Source: Mageeibacillus sp. UBA6976 (GTDB lineage: Bacteria > Bacillota > Clostridia > Saccharofermentanales > Saccharofermentanaceae). From it: a stretch of 64,000 bases of DNA. The stretch is taken from positions 105,841 through 169,840 of the forward strand of contig DJYO01000009.1 of the NCBI GenBank assembly GCA_002450155.1, given 5' to 3'. The position numbers and the translations under genes were made by a program. The notes beneath the pieces were generated by a model. That model worked only from the letters and a program-made list of their open reading frames with translations. It made no database searches and was not told the origin of the DNA. This document shows positions 7,011 through 16,843 of this stretch, one piece after another. Position 1 is the stretch's first letter, and the number at the start of each line of letters is the position of its first letter.

Positions 7011-7655
7011 TCACCGGGGTCTCAAACTGTCCATGACGGTTTTCTGGATACTCTGAACGCTAACCAGACTCTGCTGGTGTACATGTTGATCAAACTTATC
7101 GAGAGCCTCGTTCATAGTCCTGACTCTGCCCGATGTGATTAAGTCAAAGATATAATCAGCAGCCAGAGGGTAGCGGTAACCGGAAGGGAATTCGTCGATC
7201 ACAACCATTTTCTCTGCATACATTGCTCTTGCTTGTCTTTCTTTAGTCTTGGATCTTATCGCGAGAGTTATTAAATACACACATCTTAGAATAAACATGA
7301 CCGCAAAGAGTATCCAGGGTCCGACCAGCAATAACAGTCCGACATTAGGATCATTTTCAATTCCCTTTAGCTTAACTACAACAACTGCGATTATGCAAAG
7401 GATAAAACATATGAGTCCTCCGCCTATGATGGTGTTCTTAAGTCTGAGGATATCTTTCGCTTTCTCATATCTTAGCTTGGCGTTCATATACGTGCTGTAT
7501 ATCAGATCGATCACGCTCATCGCATCGCCAAGGAAAATCGTGTTGAAGTCCGGATCCTCTGTTACGGAATACCGGGTGCCTGCAACAGGCGTCCCGCACT
7601 TATCACAAAACCTTGCATCCTCAGCGATCTTTGCTCCACACTTAAAACAGTACAT
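7011..7655 (-). CDS. Zinc-ribbon membrane protein
   Basis: A protein of 214 residues. The ATG at 7655 is preferred because the G-rich SD (GGGGGG) lies between it and the upstream ATG at 7676. An N-terminal zinc ribbon (CFKCGAK...FCDKCG) is followed by a soluble stretch and two hydrophobic helices near 80-105 and 112-140. A cytosolic C-terminal part of about 70 residues follows. Such zinc-ribbon plus membrane proteins are common and poorly understood in Clostridia. Its promoter matches the ECF pattern of the neighbouring sigma island, so it is a probable regulon member. Confidence 0.75.
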   Translation of the reverse strand: MYCFKCGAKIAEDARFCDKCGTPVAGTRYSVTEDPDFNTIFLGDAMSVIDLIYSTYMNAKLRYEKAKDILRLKNTIIGGGLICFILCIIAVVVVKLKGIENDPNVGLLLLVGPWILFAVMFILRCVYLITLAIRSKTKERQARAMYAEKMVVIDEFPSGYRYPLAADYIFDLITSGRVRTMNEALDKFDQHVHQQSLVSVQSIQKTVMDSLRPR

Positions 7656-7687
7656 ATTATTGCCCCCCCGGATCATGTTGTTACCTG

Positions 7688-7715
7688 TAAGACGAAGTGA
7701 GATCCTCTCTGGTTC
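7688..7715 (-). promoter_or_regulatory. ECF-type promoter 3
   Basis: GAACC (7715-7711), a 17-bp spacer, then GTCTTA (7693-7688), followed by CAGGTAACAACAT. Spacing and downstream bases agree with promoters 1 and 2. Confidence 0.7.
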
Positions 7716-7763
7716 TCGAAAAATCCTGTTTTTCGAAAATTATATTCAAAATGCCAATATGCG

Positions 7764-8579
7764 TCAAACGAGCCTGCCTTCCTTAAACAGCCTCATCATC
7801 TCATTTGTAAGGGAGTAATCGTCAGGCTGCAACACTACTTCTTCAGGGCTGCACCACAGGGCTGTCTTAAGCTCACCTGCATCCATGGTGATCTCTTCGG
7901 ATCCGTCTACCATACAGAAGAAACCTGCAAGGATATCAAGAGCAGAACCCCAGGGCTGCGATTTATAGTACTTAATGTCTTTGATCTTAAGGCCAACTTC
8001 TTCCATGGCTTCGCGCATACAGGTCTGCTCCAGGGTCTCGCCTATCTCGGTAAAGCCTGCAACAAGGGCATAGTGACTAAAGTCCCGGCCGGCGTATTTT
8101 GTAAGAAGGATCCTGCTCTTATCGCTGTTTAATATGCCGAGGATCACTGCGGGATTTATCCTGGGATATATGATGTTGCCGCATTCAGGGCATATCCTTG
8201 ACCGTTCCTTAGTTCCAAATGTGGTCTTATGGCCACACCTGCCGCAATAGTCAGATGAATCGTACCAGTTAGCCAGGTGACAGGCGGTATATACGGCAAA
8301 GGCCATATCTTTGCCAAGAGACCTGTTCTGCCTTATCTCCCTGAGCGAAGTCAGATCAAGACCTTCGGGCCTTTTCCTTGTAAGGAAACAAGGAGTCTTG
8401 GTGAGGTCAAACAGATAGATCAGATCGTCTGCTTCTATATCCTTGAATAAAGGGACAGATCCGTCCTCTTTGAGGGCGAGTCTGTTTCCTTCAAAATAAA
8501 AGACCGGGGACCCGGGCAGAGCCCGGACCTCCGGCTTAAATGAATTATCTAAAAACGCCGGCGCGATATCCTGGATCAT
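7764..8579 (-). CDS. nudC: NudC-type NAD(H) pyrophosphatase
   Basis: A protein of 271 residues. A zinc ribbon (CGRCGHK...CPECG) near 115-135 precedes a Nudix box at about 178-200 with the pattern GFTEIGET...REAMEEVGL. The downstream SQPW signature near 210 (YKSQPW) marks NADH pyrophosphatases and de-NADding enzymes of the NudC group. The expected reaction splits NAD(H) into NMN(H) and AMP, and NAD-capped RNA may also be a substrate. The ATG overlaps the stop codon of carB by four bases (ATGA), so translation is coupled. This is an unusual partner for carB and may simply be read-through placement. Confidence 0.88.
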   Translation of the reverse strand: MIQDIAPAFLDNSFKPEVRALPGSPVFYFEGNRLALKEDGSVPLFKDIEADDLIYLFDLTKTPCFLTRKRPEGLDLTSLREIRQNRSLGKDMAFAVYTACHLANWYDSSDYCGRCGHKTTFGTKERSRICPECGNIIYPRINPAVILGILNSDKSRILLTKYAGRDFSHYALVAGFTEIGETLEQTCMREAMEEVGLKIKDIKYYKSQPWGSALDILAGFFCMVDGSEEITMDAGELKTALWCSPEEVVLQPDDYSLTNEMMRLFKEGRLV

Positions 8580-11500
8580 TTGATATCAGCGTGGAAGTCC
8601 TGCAATGCCTTGACTTCGAAAGTGCGCTCTCTTGCAGCCTTGATACCCTCAGCCGAAGCCTTGGCAGCAGCCATGGTGGTGATGTAAGGAACATGCTGAC
8701 GGATGGCATCTTTACGGATGTAAGAGTCGTCATGAGCAGATGTCTTACCTGCAGGAGTATTGATTATGAGATCAATATCATGGTTAAGGATCATGTCTGC
8801 GATATTAGGTCTGCCCTCGTAGAGCTTCTTGACCTTCTCTGCTGCAATGCCTGCTTCGGAGATCATGTCATATGTACCGCCGGTAGCAACGATCTTGAAT
8901 CCGAGATCAGAGAATGCCTTGGCAACTTCGATGAGGTCGACCTTATCGAGATCAGATACTGACAGGAGAACTGTGCCTTCCTGGGGAAGAACAGTCTTTG
9001 TAGCTTCCTGAGCCTTGAAGTAAGCTTCGCCGAAGTGGCTTGCCAGACCTAATACCTCACCTGTGGAACGCATCTCAGGTCCGAGGACAGGGTCAACTTC
9101 CTGGAACATATTGAATGGGAATACAGCTTCCTTGACACCATAGTGAGGGATATTCTTGTCGTGGAGATCTGTAACAGGTGTGGGTCTGCCGGTAAGGTGC
9201 ATCGTCATGATATCTGTTGCGATCCTGACCATGTTCGTGCCGGTTACCTTGGATACGAGAGGTACTGTTCTGGATGCTCTCGGGTTAGCCTCGATAACGA
9301 ATACCTTGCCGTCTTCGATAGCATACTGCATGTTCATGAGACCTACAACGTTCATCTCGACTGCGATCTTCCTTGTATATTCCTTAATGGTCTCTACCTG
9401 CTCTTTTGTGAGGTTAAGTGAAGGAAGGATACAAGCCGAGTCACCGGAGTGGATACCTGCAAGCTCGATGTGTTCCATAACTGCAGGGACATAGCAGTTC
9501 GTACCGTCGGAGATAGCGTCTGCCTCGCACTCTGTTGCGTGGTGGAGGAAGCGGTCGATCAGGATAGGCCTGTCAGGTGTTACACCTACAGCTGCGTTCA
9601 TGTAGACACGCATCATCTCATCGTCATGTACGACTTCCATTCCTCTGCCGCCCAAAACGTATGAAGGACGTACCATTACAGGGTAGCCGATCTTATTTGC
9701 AATAGCGATTGCTTCGTCTGCATTAACAGCCATGCCAGCTTCAGGCATAGGGATCCCGAGGCGGTTCATCATGGCACGGAAGTGATCTCTGTCTTCTGCA
9801 AGGTCAATAGTCTCAGGTGTTGTACCTAAGATGTTTACACCATTTGCCTTAAGAGATGCAGCGAGGTTAAGAGGTGTCTGGCCTCCGAACTGGGCAATAA
9901 CGCCGATGGGCTGCTCCTTCTCGTGGATCGCGAGAACATCCTCAAGTGTGAGAGGCTCAAAATAGAGCTTATCGGATGTATCGTAGTCAGTAGATACTGT
10001 CTCAGGGTTGCAGTTAACGATGATGGACTCAAAACCTAACTTCTTGAGAGCCAGTGCCGCATGTACGCAGCAGTAGTCAAACTCGATACCCTGACCGATC
10101 CTGTTAGGACCGCCGCCTAAGATCATGATCTTCTTGTTGTTTGATACCGGGGACTTATCTTCAATGTGATATGAGGAATAATAATAAGCTGCATCCTGTG
10201 TTCCGGATACGTGGACTCCTTCCCAGCCCTCCTTGATGCCGAACTCATAACGAGCTTTGCGGATCGTATCCTCAGCAACGCCTAAGAGCTGAGACAGGTA
10301 CTTATCAGAAAAACCGTCAAGCTTAGCCTGTCTTAAGACTTCCTTGTCAGGGATCCTGCCGGGATGAGCGAGGAGCTCCTCCTCTTCTTCAACAAGTTCC
10401 TTCATCTGCTCGATAAACCACTTCTTGATCTTGGTTGCCTCGTAGAGCTCGTCTACCGTAGCACCCTTACGAAGAGCCTCGTACATAATGAACTGTCTCT
10501 CAGATGTAGGGGTCATGAGCTTGAGCATAAGTTCTTCCTTGGAGAGCTTGTTAAAGTCCTTGGCAAAACCTAAGCCGTATCTGTCCTTCTCCAGGGAACG
10601 GATAGCTTTCTGGAAAGCTTCCTTATATGTCTTACCGATGCTCATTACTTCGCCTACGGCTCTCATCTGTGTTCCCAGCTTATCTGCTGCACCATGGAAC
10701 TTCTCGAAAGCCCATCTTGCAAACTTGATTACGACATAATCGCCGTCCGGATAGTACTTATCCAGTGTACCGTACTTGCCGCAGGGGATCTCATCGAGTG
10801 TGAGGCCGCATGCCAGCATGGCGGATACCAGAGCGATAGGGAAACCTGTTGCCTTGGAGGCAAGAGCAGAGGATCTTGATGTTCTGGGGTTGATCTCTAT
10901 TACAACGATCCTGTCTGTAACCGGATCGTGAGCGAACTGGCAGTTGCAGCCGCCGATTACTTCGATAGCCTTAACGATGCGGTAGGAATATTCCTGAAGT
11001 TTCTTCTGGACTTCCTCGGAGATCGTGAGCATAGGAGCTGAGCAGAATGAGTCACCGGTATGTACGCCGATAGGGTCGATATTCTCGATAAAGCATACGG
11101 TGATAACATTATCCTTGGCATCTCTTACTACCTCGAGCTCAAGCTCTTCCCAACCGCTGATGGACTCCTCTACCAGGACCTGTCCGATCATGGAAGCTGC
11201 AAGGCCTCTTTCAACAACGACCTTAAGCTCATCGACGTTATATACCAGACCGCCGCCTGCGCCGCCCATGGTGTAAGCAGGTCTGATAACTACGGGGTAA
11301 TGAAGCTCATCTGCGATCTTAACTGCTTCCTCAATGGAATATGCTTCATGGGACCGGGGCATCTCGATACCGAGCTTATCCATTGTCTCCTTGAATTCGA
11401 TACGGTCCTCACCTCTCTCAATGGCATCTACCTGAACGCCGATGACCTGAACGCCGTACTTCTCCAGGATGCCTGCCTTGGAAAGCTCAGAGCACAGATT

Positions 11501-11788
11501 CAGTCCTGACTGTCCGCCGAGGTTAGGCAGAAGCGCATCAGGTCTCTCCTTGGCAATGATCTGCTCTAAGCGCTTAACATTAAGAGGTTCGATATAAGTT
11601 CTGTCAGCAACATCAGGATCAGTCATGATAGTGGCAGGATTCGAATTAACGAGCACGATCTCGTATCCCAGTTTCCTTAACGCCTTGCAGGCCTGTGTTC
11701 CGGAATAGTCAAACTCGCAAGCCTGGCCTATGATGATAGGACCGGAACCGATGATAAGGATCTTGTTGATATCTTCTCTTTTTGGCAT
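8576..11788 (-). CDS. carB: Carbamoyl-phosphate synthase large subunit
   Basis: A protein of 1070 residues, the normal length. Two homologous synthetase halves are visible. Each has a pre-ATP-grasp region (KILIIGSGPIIIGQACEFDY; KIMILGGGPNRIGQGIEFDY) and an ATP-grasp core with VIRPAYTMGGAGGG and MVRPSYVLGGRGME. A C-terminal MGS-type regulatory domain (FKIVATGGTYDMI) occupies about the last 140 residues. It makes carbamoyl phosphate from bicarbonate, ATP and ammonia supplied by CarA. No carA is adjacent in the window, so the small subunit must be elsewhere. SD GGGGG precedes the ATG. Confidence 0.97.
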   Translation of the reverse strand: MPKREDINKILIIGSGPIIIGQACEFDYSGTQACKALRKLGYEIVLVNSNPATIMTDPDVADRTYIEPLNVKRLEQIIAKERPDALLPNLGGQSGLNLCSELSKAGILEKYGVQVIGVQVDAIERGEDRIEFKETMDKLGIEMPRSHEAYSIEEAVKIADELHYPVVIRPAYTMGGAGGGLVYNVDELKVVVERGLAASMIGQVLVEESISGWEELELEVVRDAKDNVITVCFIENIDPIGVHTGDSFCSAPMLTISEEVQKKLQEYSYRIVKAIEVIGGCNCQFAHDPVTDRIVVIEINPRTSRSSALASKATGFPIALVSAMLACGLTLDEIPCGKYGTLDKYYPDGDYVVIKFARWAFEKFHGAADKLGTQMRAVGEVMSIGKTYKEAFQKAIRSLEKDRYGLGFAKDFNKLSKEELMLKLMTPTSERQFIMYEALRKGATVDELYEATKIKKWFIEQMKELVEEEEELLAHPGRIPDKEVLRQAKLDGFSDKYLSQLLGVAEDTIRKARYEFGIKEGWEGVHVSGTQDAAYYYSSYHIEDKSPVSNNKKIMILGGGPNRIGQGIEFDYCCVHAALALKKLGFESIIVNCNPETVSTDYDTSDKLYFEPLTLEDVLAIHEKEQPIGVIAQFGGQTPLNLAASLKANGVNILGTTPETIDLAEDRDHFRAMMNRLGIPMPEAGMAVNADEAIAIANKIGYPVMVRPSYVLGGRGMEVVHDDEMMRVYMNAAVGVTPDRPILIDRFLHHATECEADAISDGTNCYVPAVMEHIELAGIHSGDSACILPSLNLTKEQVETIKEYTRKIAVEMNVVGLMNMQYAIEDGKVFVIEANPRASRTVPLVSKVTGTNMVRIATDIMTMHLTGRPTPVTDLHDKNIPHYGVKEAVFPFNMFQEVDPVLGPEMRSTGEVLGLASHFGEAYFKAQEATKTVLPQEGTVLLSVSDLDKVDLIEVAKAFSDLGFKIVATGGTYDMISEAGIAAEKVKKLYEGRPNIADMILNHDIDLIINTPAGKTSAHDDSYIRKDAIRQHVPYITTMAAAKASAEGIKAARERTFEVKALQDFHADIK

Positions 11789-12117
11789 AATGACACCCCC
11801 GCTAAAATTTCTTATGCAATTCTATCACAGAATAATCCTCTGTGCGGGGTTATTTTTATATTTAATATAAGATAAGAAACTTTTAATAAATTAAGCTACT
11901 TAGCCATAACGGGAAACAAAAATAAAAGTAGTCAAAACAACAGATCGCCACATAATCGATGTATTATTCTCAGTTAGGTTTCCCATGGTTACATTTTAAA
12001 GACAATTATCTGTCTAATACAAGAATTTAGGGCGCAAAGCCCCTTTCCACAAGGCCATCCTGCTCATCAGATGTTATAATATCCGGATAATGAATATTTG
12101 GATCAGGAGGGGTTTAT
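11789..12117. other. Intergenic region between divergent genes carB and 12118
   Basis: This 329-bp AT-rich stretch must hold divergent promoters. For the plus strand TATAAT occurs at 12075-12080 and SD AGGAGGGG before 12118, but no convincing -35 is seen. On the carB side a CACAGA/TCTGTG inverted repeat lies at about 11824-11843, and a TAGAAT -10 candidate overlaps it. A GGGC-GCAAA-GCCC hairpin lies near 12030. I see no T-box motif and no recognisable pyrimidine attenuator. Confidence 0.5.
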
Positions 12118-12369
12118 ATGACCTGGAACGAATTACCCGTAAATTTCACCTGGAAACAGAAGCTCACTTATTTCCTTGAGCCTTCTAATGTAAATGAAGT
12201 AAGCAGGAGAGATCTCCTCGATGCTCTTTCTGTTGCAACTGCGATGCTCTGTGATGAGAAGATTGGGGACGACGAAGACCGTGTCCTCCACATTGCACGC
12301 GAAGACAGCACGGAGTCACGTGCAAGACTTGCCATCCTTTATCTGGAATCCATCGATAATGAAGAGTAA
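12118..12369 (+). CDS. Small acidic protein of unknown function
   Basis: A protein of 83 residues with ATG behind a strong AGGAGGGG SD. It is acidic and helical with no membrane segment or known motif. Phrases such as RRDLLDALSVATAMLCDEK and RARLAILYLESID suggest a short helical bundle. It overlaps the start of the nuclease lipoprotein by 11 bp, so the two are translationally coupled. It is probably an accessory of unknown role. Confidence 0.65.
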   Translation: MTWNELPVNFTWKQKLTYFLEPSNVNEVSRRDLLDALSVATAMLCDEKIGDDEDRVLHIAREDSTESRARLAILYLESIDNEE

Positions 12370-12913
12370 GATACTTTGCTTCATCCTGACAGGCCTCCTT
12401 ATCGCCTGTCTTTTCTCTTCCTGTTATATCGAGTGGGATGATCTTACTGATGTATCAGTTTCCGAAGAGTGCAGCCTTGAGACGGATGCGGATCACATAA
12501 TCTGCGACACTTCCCTGCTCCACGAATGCGAATTTGAGCGTGTAGTGGACGGCGATACCATAATCGTACATGATAAGAACGGCTCGAGATTAAGAGTGCG
12601 CCTTACAGGGATCAACGCACCGGAGTCGGTGCACCCTGATGAAGAGATGAACACCGATGAAGGCAGGCAGGCCTCTTCCTATCTTAAGGATCTTCTGTCT
12701 GATACCGAATATGTTTATCTTGAATACGATGTGGAGCAATTTGACCAGTATGACAGGACCCTTGCCTATGTCTGGATCGATACGGATCCTGATTCAGACG
12801 AAGATACGGACTATGTAATGCTCAACGAACTAATGCTTAAAGAAGATCTGGCAGACCCCGTCTACATAAAGCCAAATCTCAAATATGCAGACATATTCAG
12901 ACAATACGAGTAG
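12359..12913 (+). CDS. Thermonuclease-family lipoprotein
   Basis: A protein of 184 residues. The ATG at 12359 is chosen because it gives a signal peptide (MKSKILCFILTGLLIACLFS) ending in a lipobox with Cys around residue 21. The frame stays open upstream without sense. The staphylococcal nuclease (OB-fold) core is visible: VVDGDTIIVHDKNGSRLRVR, then LTGINAPES, which carry the Asp and Arg positions of the active site. The second Arg region (DRTLAYVW) is also present. It is expected to act outside the cytoplasmic membrane on DNA or RNA. Confidence 0.85.
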   Translation: MKSKILCFILTGLLIACLFSSCYIEWDDLTDVSVSEECSLETDADHIICDTSLLHECEFERVVDGDTIIVHDKNGSRLRVRLTGINAPESVHPDEEMNTDEGRQASSYLKDLLSDTEYVYLEYDVEQFDQYDRTLAYVWIDTDPDSDEDTDYVMLNELMLKEDLADPVYIKPNLKYADIFRQYE

Positions 12914-12927
12914 AAAGAGCTGGATCT

Positions 12928-14466
12928 ATGGAAGAATTTGTAAACAGGCTGACTGAGATAAACAGCCTGGTCAATTATTATGTGAGCGAGAAGATAGGAA
13001 TAGTGCTTCTCATATCTACAGGAGTGCTCCTGACGATAATTACCGGTTTTTTTCAGGTAACCAGGTTTAAGCTCTGGTGGTCAAAGACCTGTGGCGGAGT
13101 ATTCGATAAGGGCTCTCACAACAAGAAGGAAAAAGGCTCCGTATCCCAGTTCCAGGCACTGTGCACCGCCCTTGCATCCACTATAGGCACCGGCAATATT
13201 GCAGGTGTTGCGGCAGCTATCTGTCTGGGAGGTCCAGGAGCCATTTTCTGGATGTGGGTCGCATCATTCTTCGGCATGATGACCAACTTCTCCGAGAATG
13301 TCCTCGGCATCTACTACAGACGCAAGAATGCCGATGGCGAATGGTCCGGCGGAGCTATGTACTATCTCAGAGACGGTTTAGGTTCCTACAAAGGGTTTAA
13401 GATCCCCGGCAGAGTTCTGGCATTTATCTTCTCCTGCTTTACCATACTTGCATCTTTCGGCATAGGCAATATGGGCCAGGTCAACAAGATCGTACTTAAT
13501 ATCGAATCTGCATTCTTCGGAGATATATCCGGATCTTATGTAATAGGAGACAGGATAAGGGTCATACCCCTTATCATCGGCATATGTCTTATGGTGATCG
13601 CAGGCGTCATAATCATAGGAGGCCTTAAGAGGATCGCTGCCGTAGCAGAAAGGGTCGTCCCCTTCATGGCTATAGCTTATATCCTTGGCGCCCTTGCAGT
13701 CTGCATTGCAAATATAACGCTGATCCCTCAGGCCCTTGCATCTATCTTTAGATTCGCCTTCGGGATCAAGGCTGCCCTGGGAGGCACTGCAGGTATTGTT
13801 ATAAGAGACGTGATCACACAGGGCTGCAAAAGAGGCGTTTATTCAAACGAAGCCGGCCTCGGCTCCTCTGTTATGGTCCACTCCAATTCCGATGTCAAAG
13901 AACCTGTAAAGCAGGGCATGTGGGGTATTTTCGAAGTATTCGCAGACACCTTTATCGTCTGCACCATGACAGCTCTTGTGGTACTTACTTCAGGCTATAT
14001 CGATCTTAAAACAGGTCTTCCAAAAGACGGCGTAAGCGATGCGACATTGGTTGCCAAGGCCTTCAGCAACGTCTTTGGCAAAGCCGGTGAATGGTTTATC
14101 GCCGTAGCCATATTGCTCTTTGCATTTACAACGGTCTTAGGCTGGTCTCACTACGGGTGCAAAGCCGTGGAATATCTGATCAGCACCAAAGCCGCCAGGA
14201 TCTACAGGGTCATCTTCGTACTGCTGATAGTATCCGGTGCGGTTATGGAGAGTTCCCTTGCCTGGGATCTGTCAGACACTTTCAACGGTCTCATGATGAT
14301 ACCTAACCTTATTGGAGTAATATCCTTATTTCCTACAGTCAGAAAGATCACCAACAACTATATTGCCCGCAAGGTCAAAGGAAATACAGATATAGAGCCT
14401 GTCTTATCCTACGACCCCAAGCTTCAGCAAGAGCATGCAGAGCTTGTAAGAAACGGCGCTGAGTAA
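12928..14466 (+). CDS. AGCS-family sodium:alanine/amino acid symporter
   Basis: A protein of 512 residues with about ten or eleven membrane helices, normal for the AGCS (AlsT/DagA) family. The signature GTGNIAGVAAAICLGGPGA lies near 88-107, and GGAMYYLRDGLG follows. It imports neutral small amino acids such as alanine or glycine with sodium. It starts 14 bp after the nuclease gene and may share its transcript. The convergent ABC permease gene ends 2 bp beyond its stop. Confidence 0.92.
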   Translation: MEEFVNRLTEINSLVNYYVSEKIGIVLLISTGVLLTIITGFFQVTRFKLWWSKTCGGVFDKGSHNKKEKGSVSQFQALCTALASTIGTGNIAGVAAAICLGGPGAIFWMWVASFFGMMTNFSENVLGIYYRRKNADGEWSGGAMYYLRDGLGSYKGFKIPGRVLAFIFSCFTILASFGIGNMGQVNKIVLNIESAFFGDISGSYVIGDRIRVIPLIIGICLMVIAGVIIIGGLKRIAAVAERVVPFMAIAYILGALAVCIANITLIPQALASIFRFAFGIKAALGGTAGIVIRDVITQGCKRGVYSNEAGLGSSVMVHSNSDVKEPVKQGMWGIFEVFADTFIVCTMTALVVLTSGYIDLKTGLPKDGVSDATLVAKAFSNVFGKAGEWFIAVAILLFAFTTVLGWSHYGCKAVEYLISTKAARIYRVIFVLLIVSGAVMESSLAWDLSDTFNGLMMIPNLIGVISLFPTVRKITNNYIARKVKGNTDIEPVLSYDPKLQQEHAELVRNGAE

Positions 14467-14468
14467 GG

Positions 14469-16130
14469 CTATTCCCCTACGCTCTTTATAAGATCTATTC
14501 CCTTATTCATGGACAGCATATAGAGCGCTATATCTGCTATGACAAGTACCGCTGTGCATATAAGACCTGATGCTGCCGTGCCTAATGCCTTGCCTGCAAG
14601 ATACATGACAAACCCCATTATGATCGCAAAGACGATCACTATTCCCATGGCAAAGACCGTATTATAGTTTTCTCGCAGGGCTGACAGGGCATCGAGCCAG
14701 ACAAGCTTGGGGTTCATCGCATCAAGGAACATGCCGAGATAGATGACCATAAAACCTGCAAGAGCAGACATGATGAGGTTTACCAGGATCAAACATATAT
14801 CCAGCCCGGCATAGCTCAGGAAGAAGAGGAAAAAGGGCAGCGTCCCCGTCCAGGTAAAGATAAGGTTTGCCAGAGCCTTTGCATTCCACTGCAGCTTAAA
14901 TGGCACAGGGATCAGCTTTATATAGTCAAAACCCTTACCCTCACGGGAAAAGGCATCTGAGCCCAGGCAGTTCATAGAAGCATTGACCAGAGTTATGACC
15001 AGGACTCCTATGGTGATATATAGCGTTCTTCCCTCCGAAGATACATAGAGGGCAAGTTCGTCCCTTGCCATGCTGATATGAAATACCATCATGAGCACCG
15101 GCACAAAGAAGGGCCAGATGTAATTAGAAACAACGCAGTTGCTTAAGAAAGCGGGAGACCTGATAAGAGTCTTAAGTTCTTTTACAAGGAGCGAGGCAAA
15201 GGGGCTTCTTGCCAAAGCTATATCCCTGTCACGTAAACTGATCCGGACATCGCTCCCTTCAGATCCTGTGGACATAAGTCTGATAACAGACTTTTTGTAC
15301 AAGAAGTGAGATGTTACGACCAATATCACAACAGCCCAGATATTGACCGTTATATAGTCGATAAATTTCCACATAGTGCCCTCTGCCATATAGGTGGCAA
15401 GGAACTCCACCTGAGGGAAGATATAGTCGATAAGGTCAAGGAACTCGAGCCCGGTGCTCTTGGCTCCTGCAACGTAATAAACAAGCTCTTCTACATCTAT
15501 TTTAAGCAGCATTGCTCCGGATATGGCGATAACTGCAAGAGTTACTGCAAAGGATATTTTTCTTACAGTAGCACGCTTCCTGATAAAGCCTGTGAAATTC
15601 ATTATCAGCATGGAGATCACGGCAATAGAGCACATGGGAACAAGGGGCAGGAAGAGCCCGCCCAGTAAAGAGAGCACCCATGTGAGAGGACTTATCCCGG
15701 AAGCTATTCCAAATCCCGCAACAGCTGCGATAACTATGGCAAACTGCATGAGGTTCTCTGCGATAAAGACAGCAATAAAACGTGACAGAGCAAGTTCAGC
15801 GGACTTGATCGGCATGGGCAGAAGGTATACCAGATCGTCTTCGAAATAGAATTCATTCATTACGATATTCATGCCAAAGACCACGGTAAATACAGATACC
15901 ACTGCATATATCAGCTTAATACCGAAGTCTCCCCTGCCAAGATCCAATAACACTCCGGTCACGGAATAGGTAAAGAAACCTGTCATAAGGATAACGGGGA
16001 TCATAACAAACAGCATGACAAATATCCCGAATGCAGCGAGCCAGATCTTACGCTTCCTGCTGCTTATCTCATCCATCGAGTTTGATCTGGCGATCACTCT
16101 TGTAAGGACTCTTATGAGCTTAAGACTCAT
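14469..16130 (-). CDS. ABC exporter permease, large ABC-2-like
   Basis: A protein of 553 residues with about twelve hydrophobic helices and no ATPase motif. It resembles the large putative ABC exporter permeases found with a single ATPase in Clostridia, with the N-terminal half homologous in shape to ABC-2 domains. Its ATG lies inside the ATPase gene, overlapping by 11 bp, so the two are coupled and form one transporter. The substrate is not predictable. Confidence 0.8.
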   Translation of the reverse strand: MSLKLIRVLTRVIARSNSMDEISSRKRKIWLAAFGIFVMLFVMIPVILMTGFFTYSVTGVLLDLGRGDFGIKLIYAVVSVFTVVFGMNIVMNEFYFEDDLVYLLPMPIKSAELALSRFIAVFIAENLMQFAIVIAAVAGFGIASGISPLTWVLSLLGGLFLPLVPMCSIAVISMLIMNFTGFIRKRATVRKISFAVTLAVIAISGAMLLKIDVEELVYYVAGAKSTGLEFLDLIDYIFPQVEFLATYMAEGTMWKFIDYITVNIWAVVILVVTSHFLYKKSVIRLMSTGSEGSDVRISLRDRDIALARSPFASLLVKELKTLIRSPAFLSNCVVSNYIWPFFVPVLMMVFHISMARDELALYVSSEGRTLYITIGVLVITLVNASMNCLGSDAFSREGKGFDYIKLIPVPFKLQWNAKALANLIFTWTGTLPFFLFFLSYAGLDICLILVNLIMSALAGFMVIYLGMFLDAMNPKLVWLDALSALRENYNTVFAMGIVIVFAIIMGFVMYLAGKALGTAASGLICTAVLVIADIALYMLSMNKGIDLIKSVGE

Positions 16131-16842
16131 TCTTATCAGTCATCTCAAGGAATACTTCCTCGAGGCCTCCGTCTTTATGCTCAAGTTCTTCAAGAGCGCC
16201 CTCATACAAAAGCTTGCCACGGTTAATTATTATTATCTTGTCACAGATCTTCTCCGCGACTTCGAGAACATGGGTAGAGAACAGGACTGCATTGCCTGAA
16301 TCGGCATGCTCCCTCATAAGTGTCTTAAGACTGAATGCCGCCTGGGGGTCCAGTCCTACCATAGGCTCATCAAGGATCCACACCTTGGGTTCATGGCACA
16401 AGGCAGCGATTATCATGGTCTTCTGCCTCATGCCGTGAGAAAAGCCCGTCATTCGTCCTGCGAGGGTCTCAAGGCTGATAGAAAGCTTGTCCGAATATTT
16501 CTTTATCCGTTCCTGCCTGACTTCCTGCGGGACCTTATATACATCAGATATAAAATTGACATATTCCAGACCCGTCATCTTAAGGAACATATCCGGGCTG
16601 TCCAAAACAAAGCCAAGGTCGCTCTTGGCCTTGATGGGTGATCTCTTCATATCTGTTCCTGCTATGCTTATATCGCCGTGATCAGGTCTTATGATCCCCG
16701 TGAGCATCCTAATGGTCGTGGTCTTGCCTGCTCCGTTAGGTCCGATGAAGCCGGCGATCTCACCGCCGGACACATTAAAGCTCAGGTTGTCTACAACCAG
16801 ATTCTTGCCAAAGGATTTGCTTATCGATTCTGCCCTGATCAT
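16120..16842 (-). CDS. ABC transporter ATP-binding protein
   Basis: A protein of 240 residues. Walker A is GPNGAGKTT at about 36-44. The signature is an unusual FSHGMRQK in place of LSGGQ, and Walker B is WILDEPMVGLD. The H-loop is STHVLEV. It powers the permease encoded next. The ATG follows the cupin gene stop by two bases with no separate SD, which implies coupled translation from an operon starting at the HEAT gene. Confidence 0.93.
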   Translation of the reverse strand: MIRAESISKSFGKNLVVDNLSFNVSGGEIAGFIGPNGAGKTTTIRMLTGIIRPDHGDISIAGTDMKRSPIKAKSDLGFVLDSPDMFLKMTGLEYVNFISDVYKVPQEVRQERIKKYSDKLSISLETLAGRMTGFSHGMRQKTMIIAALCHEPKVWILDEPMVGLDPQAAFSLKTLMREHADSGNAVLFSTHVLEVAEKICDKIIIINRGKLLYEGALEELEHKDGGLEEVFLEMTDKNES

Positions 16843-16843
16843 A

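Noticed and set aside
8540..11509. Several long antisense frames within carB
   Set aside because: They mirror the GC pattern of carB codons, lack SDs and have no recognisable motifs.
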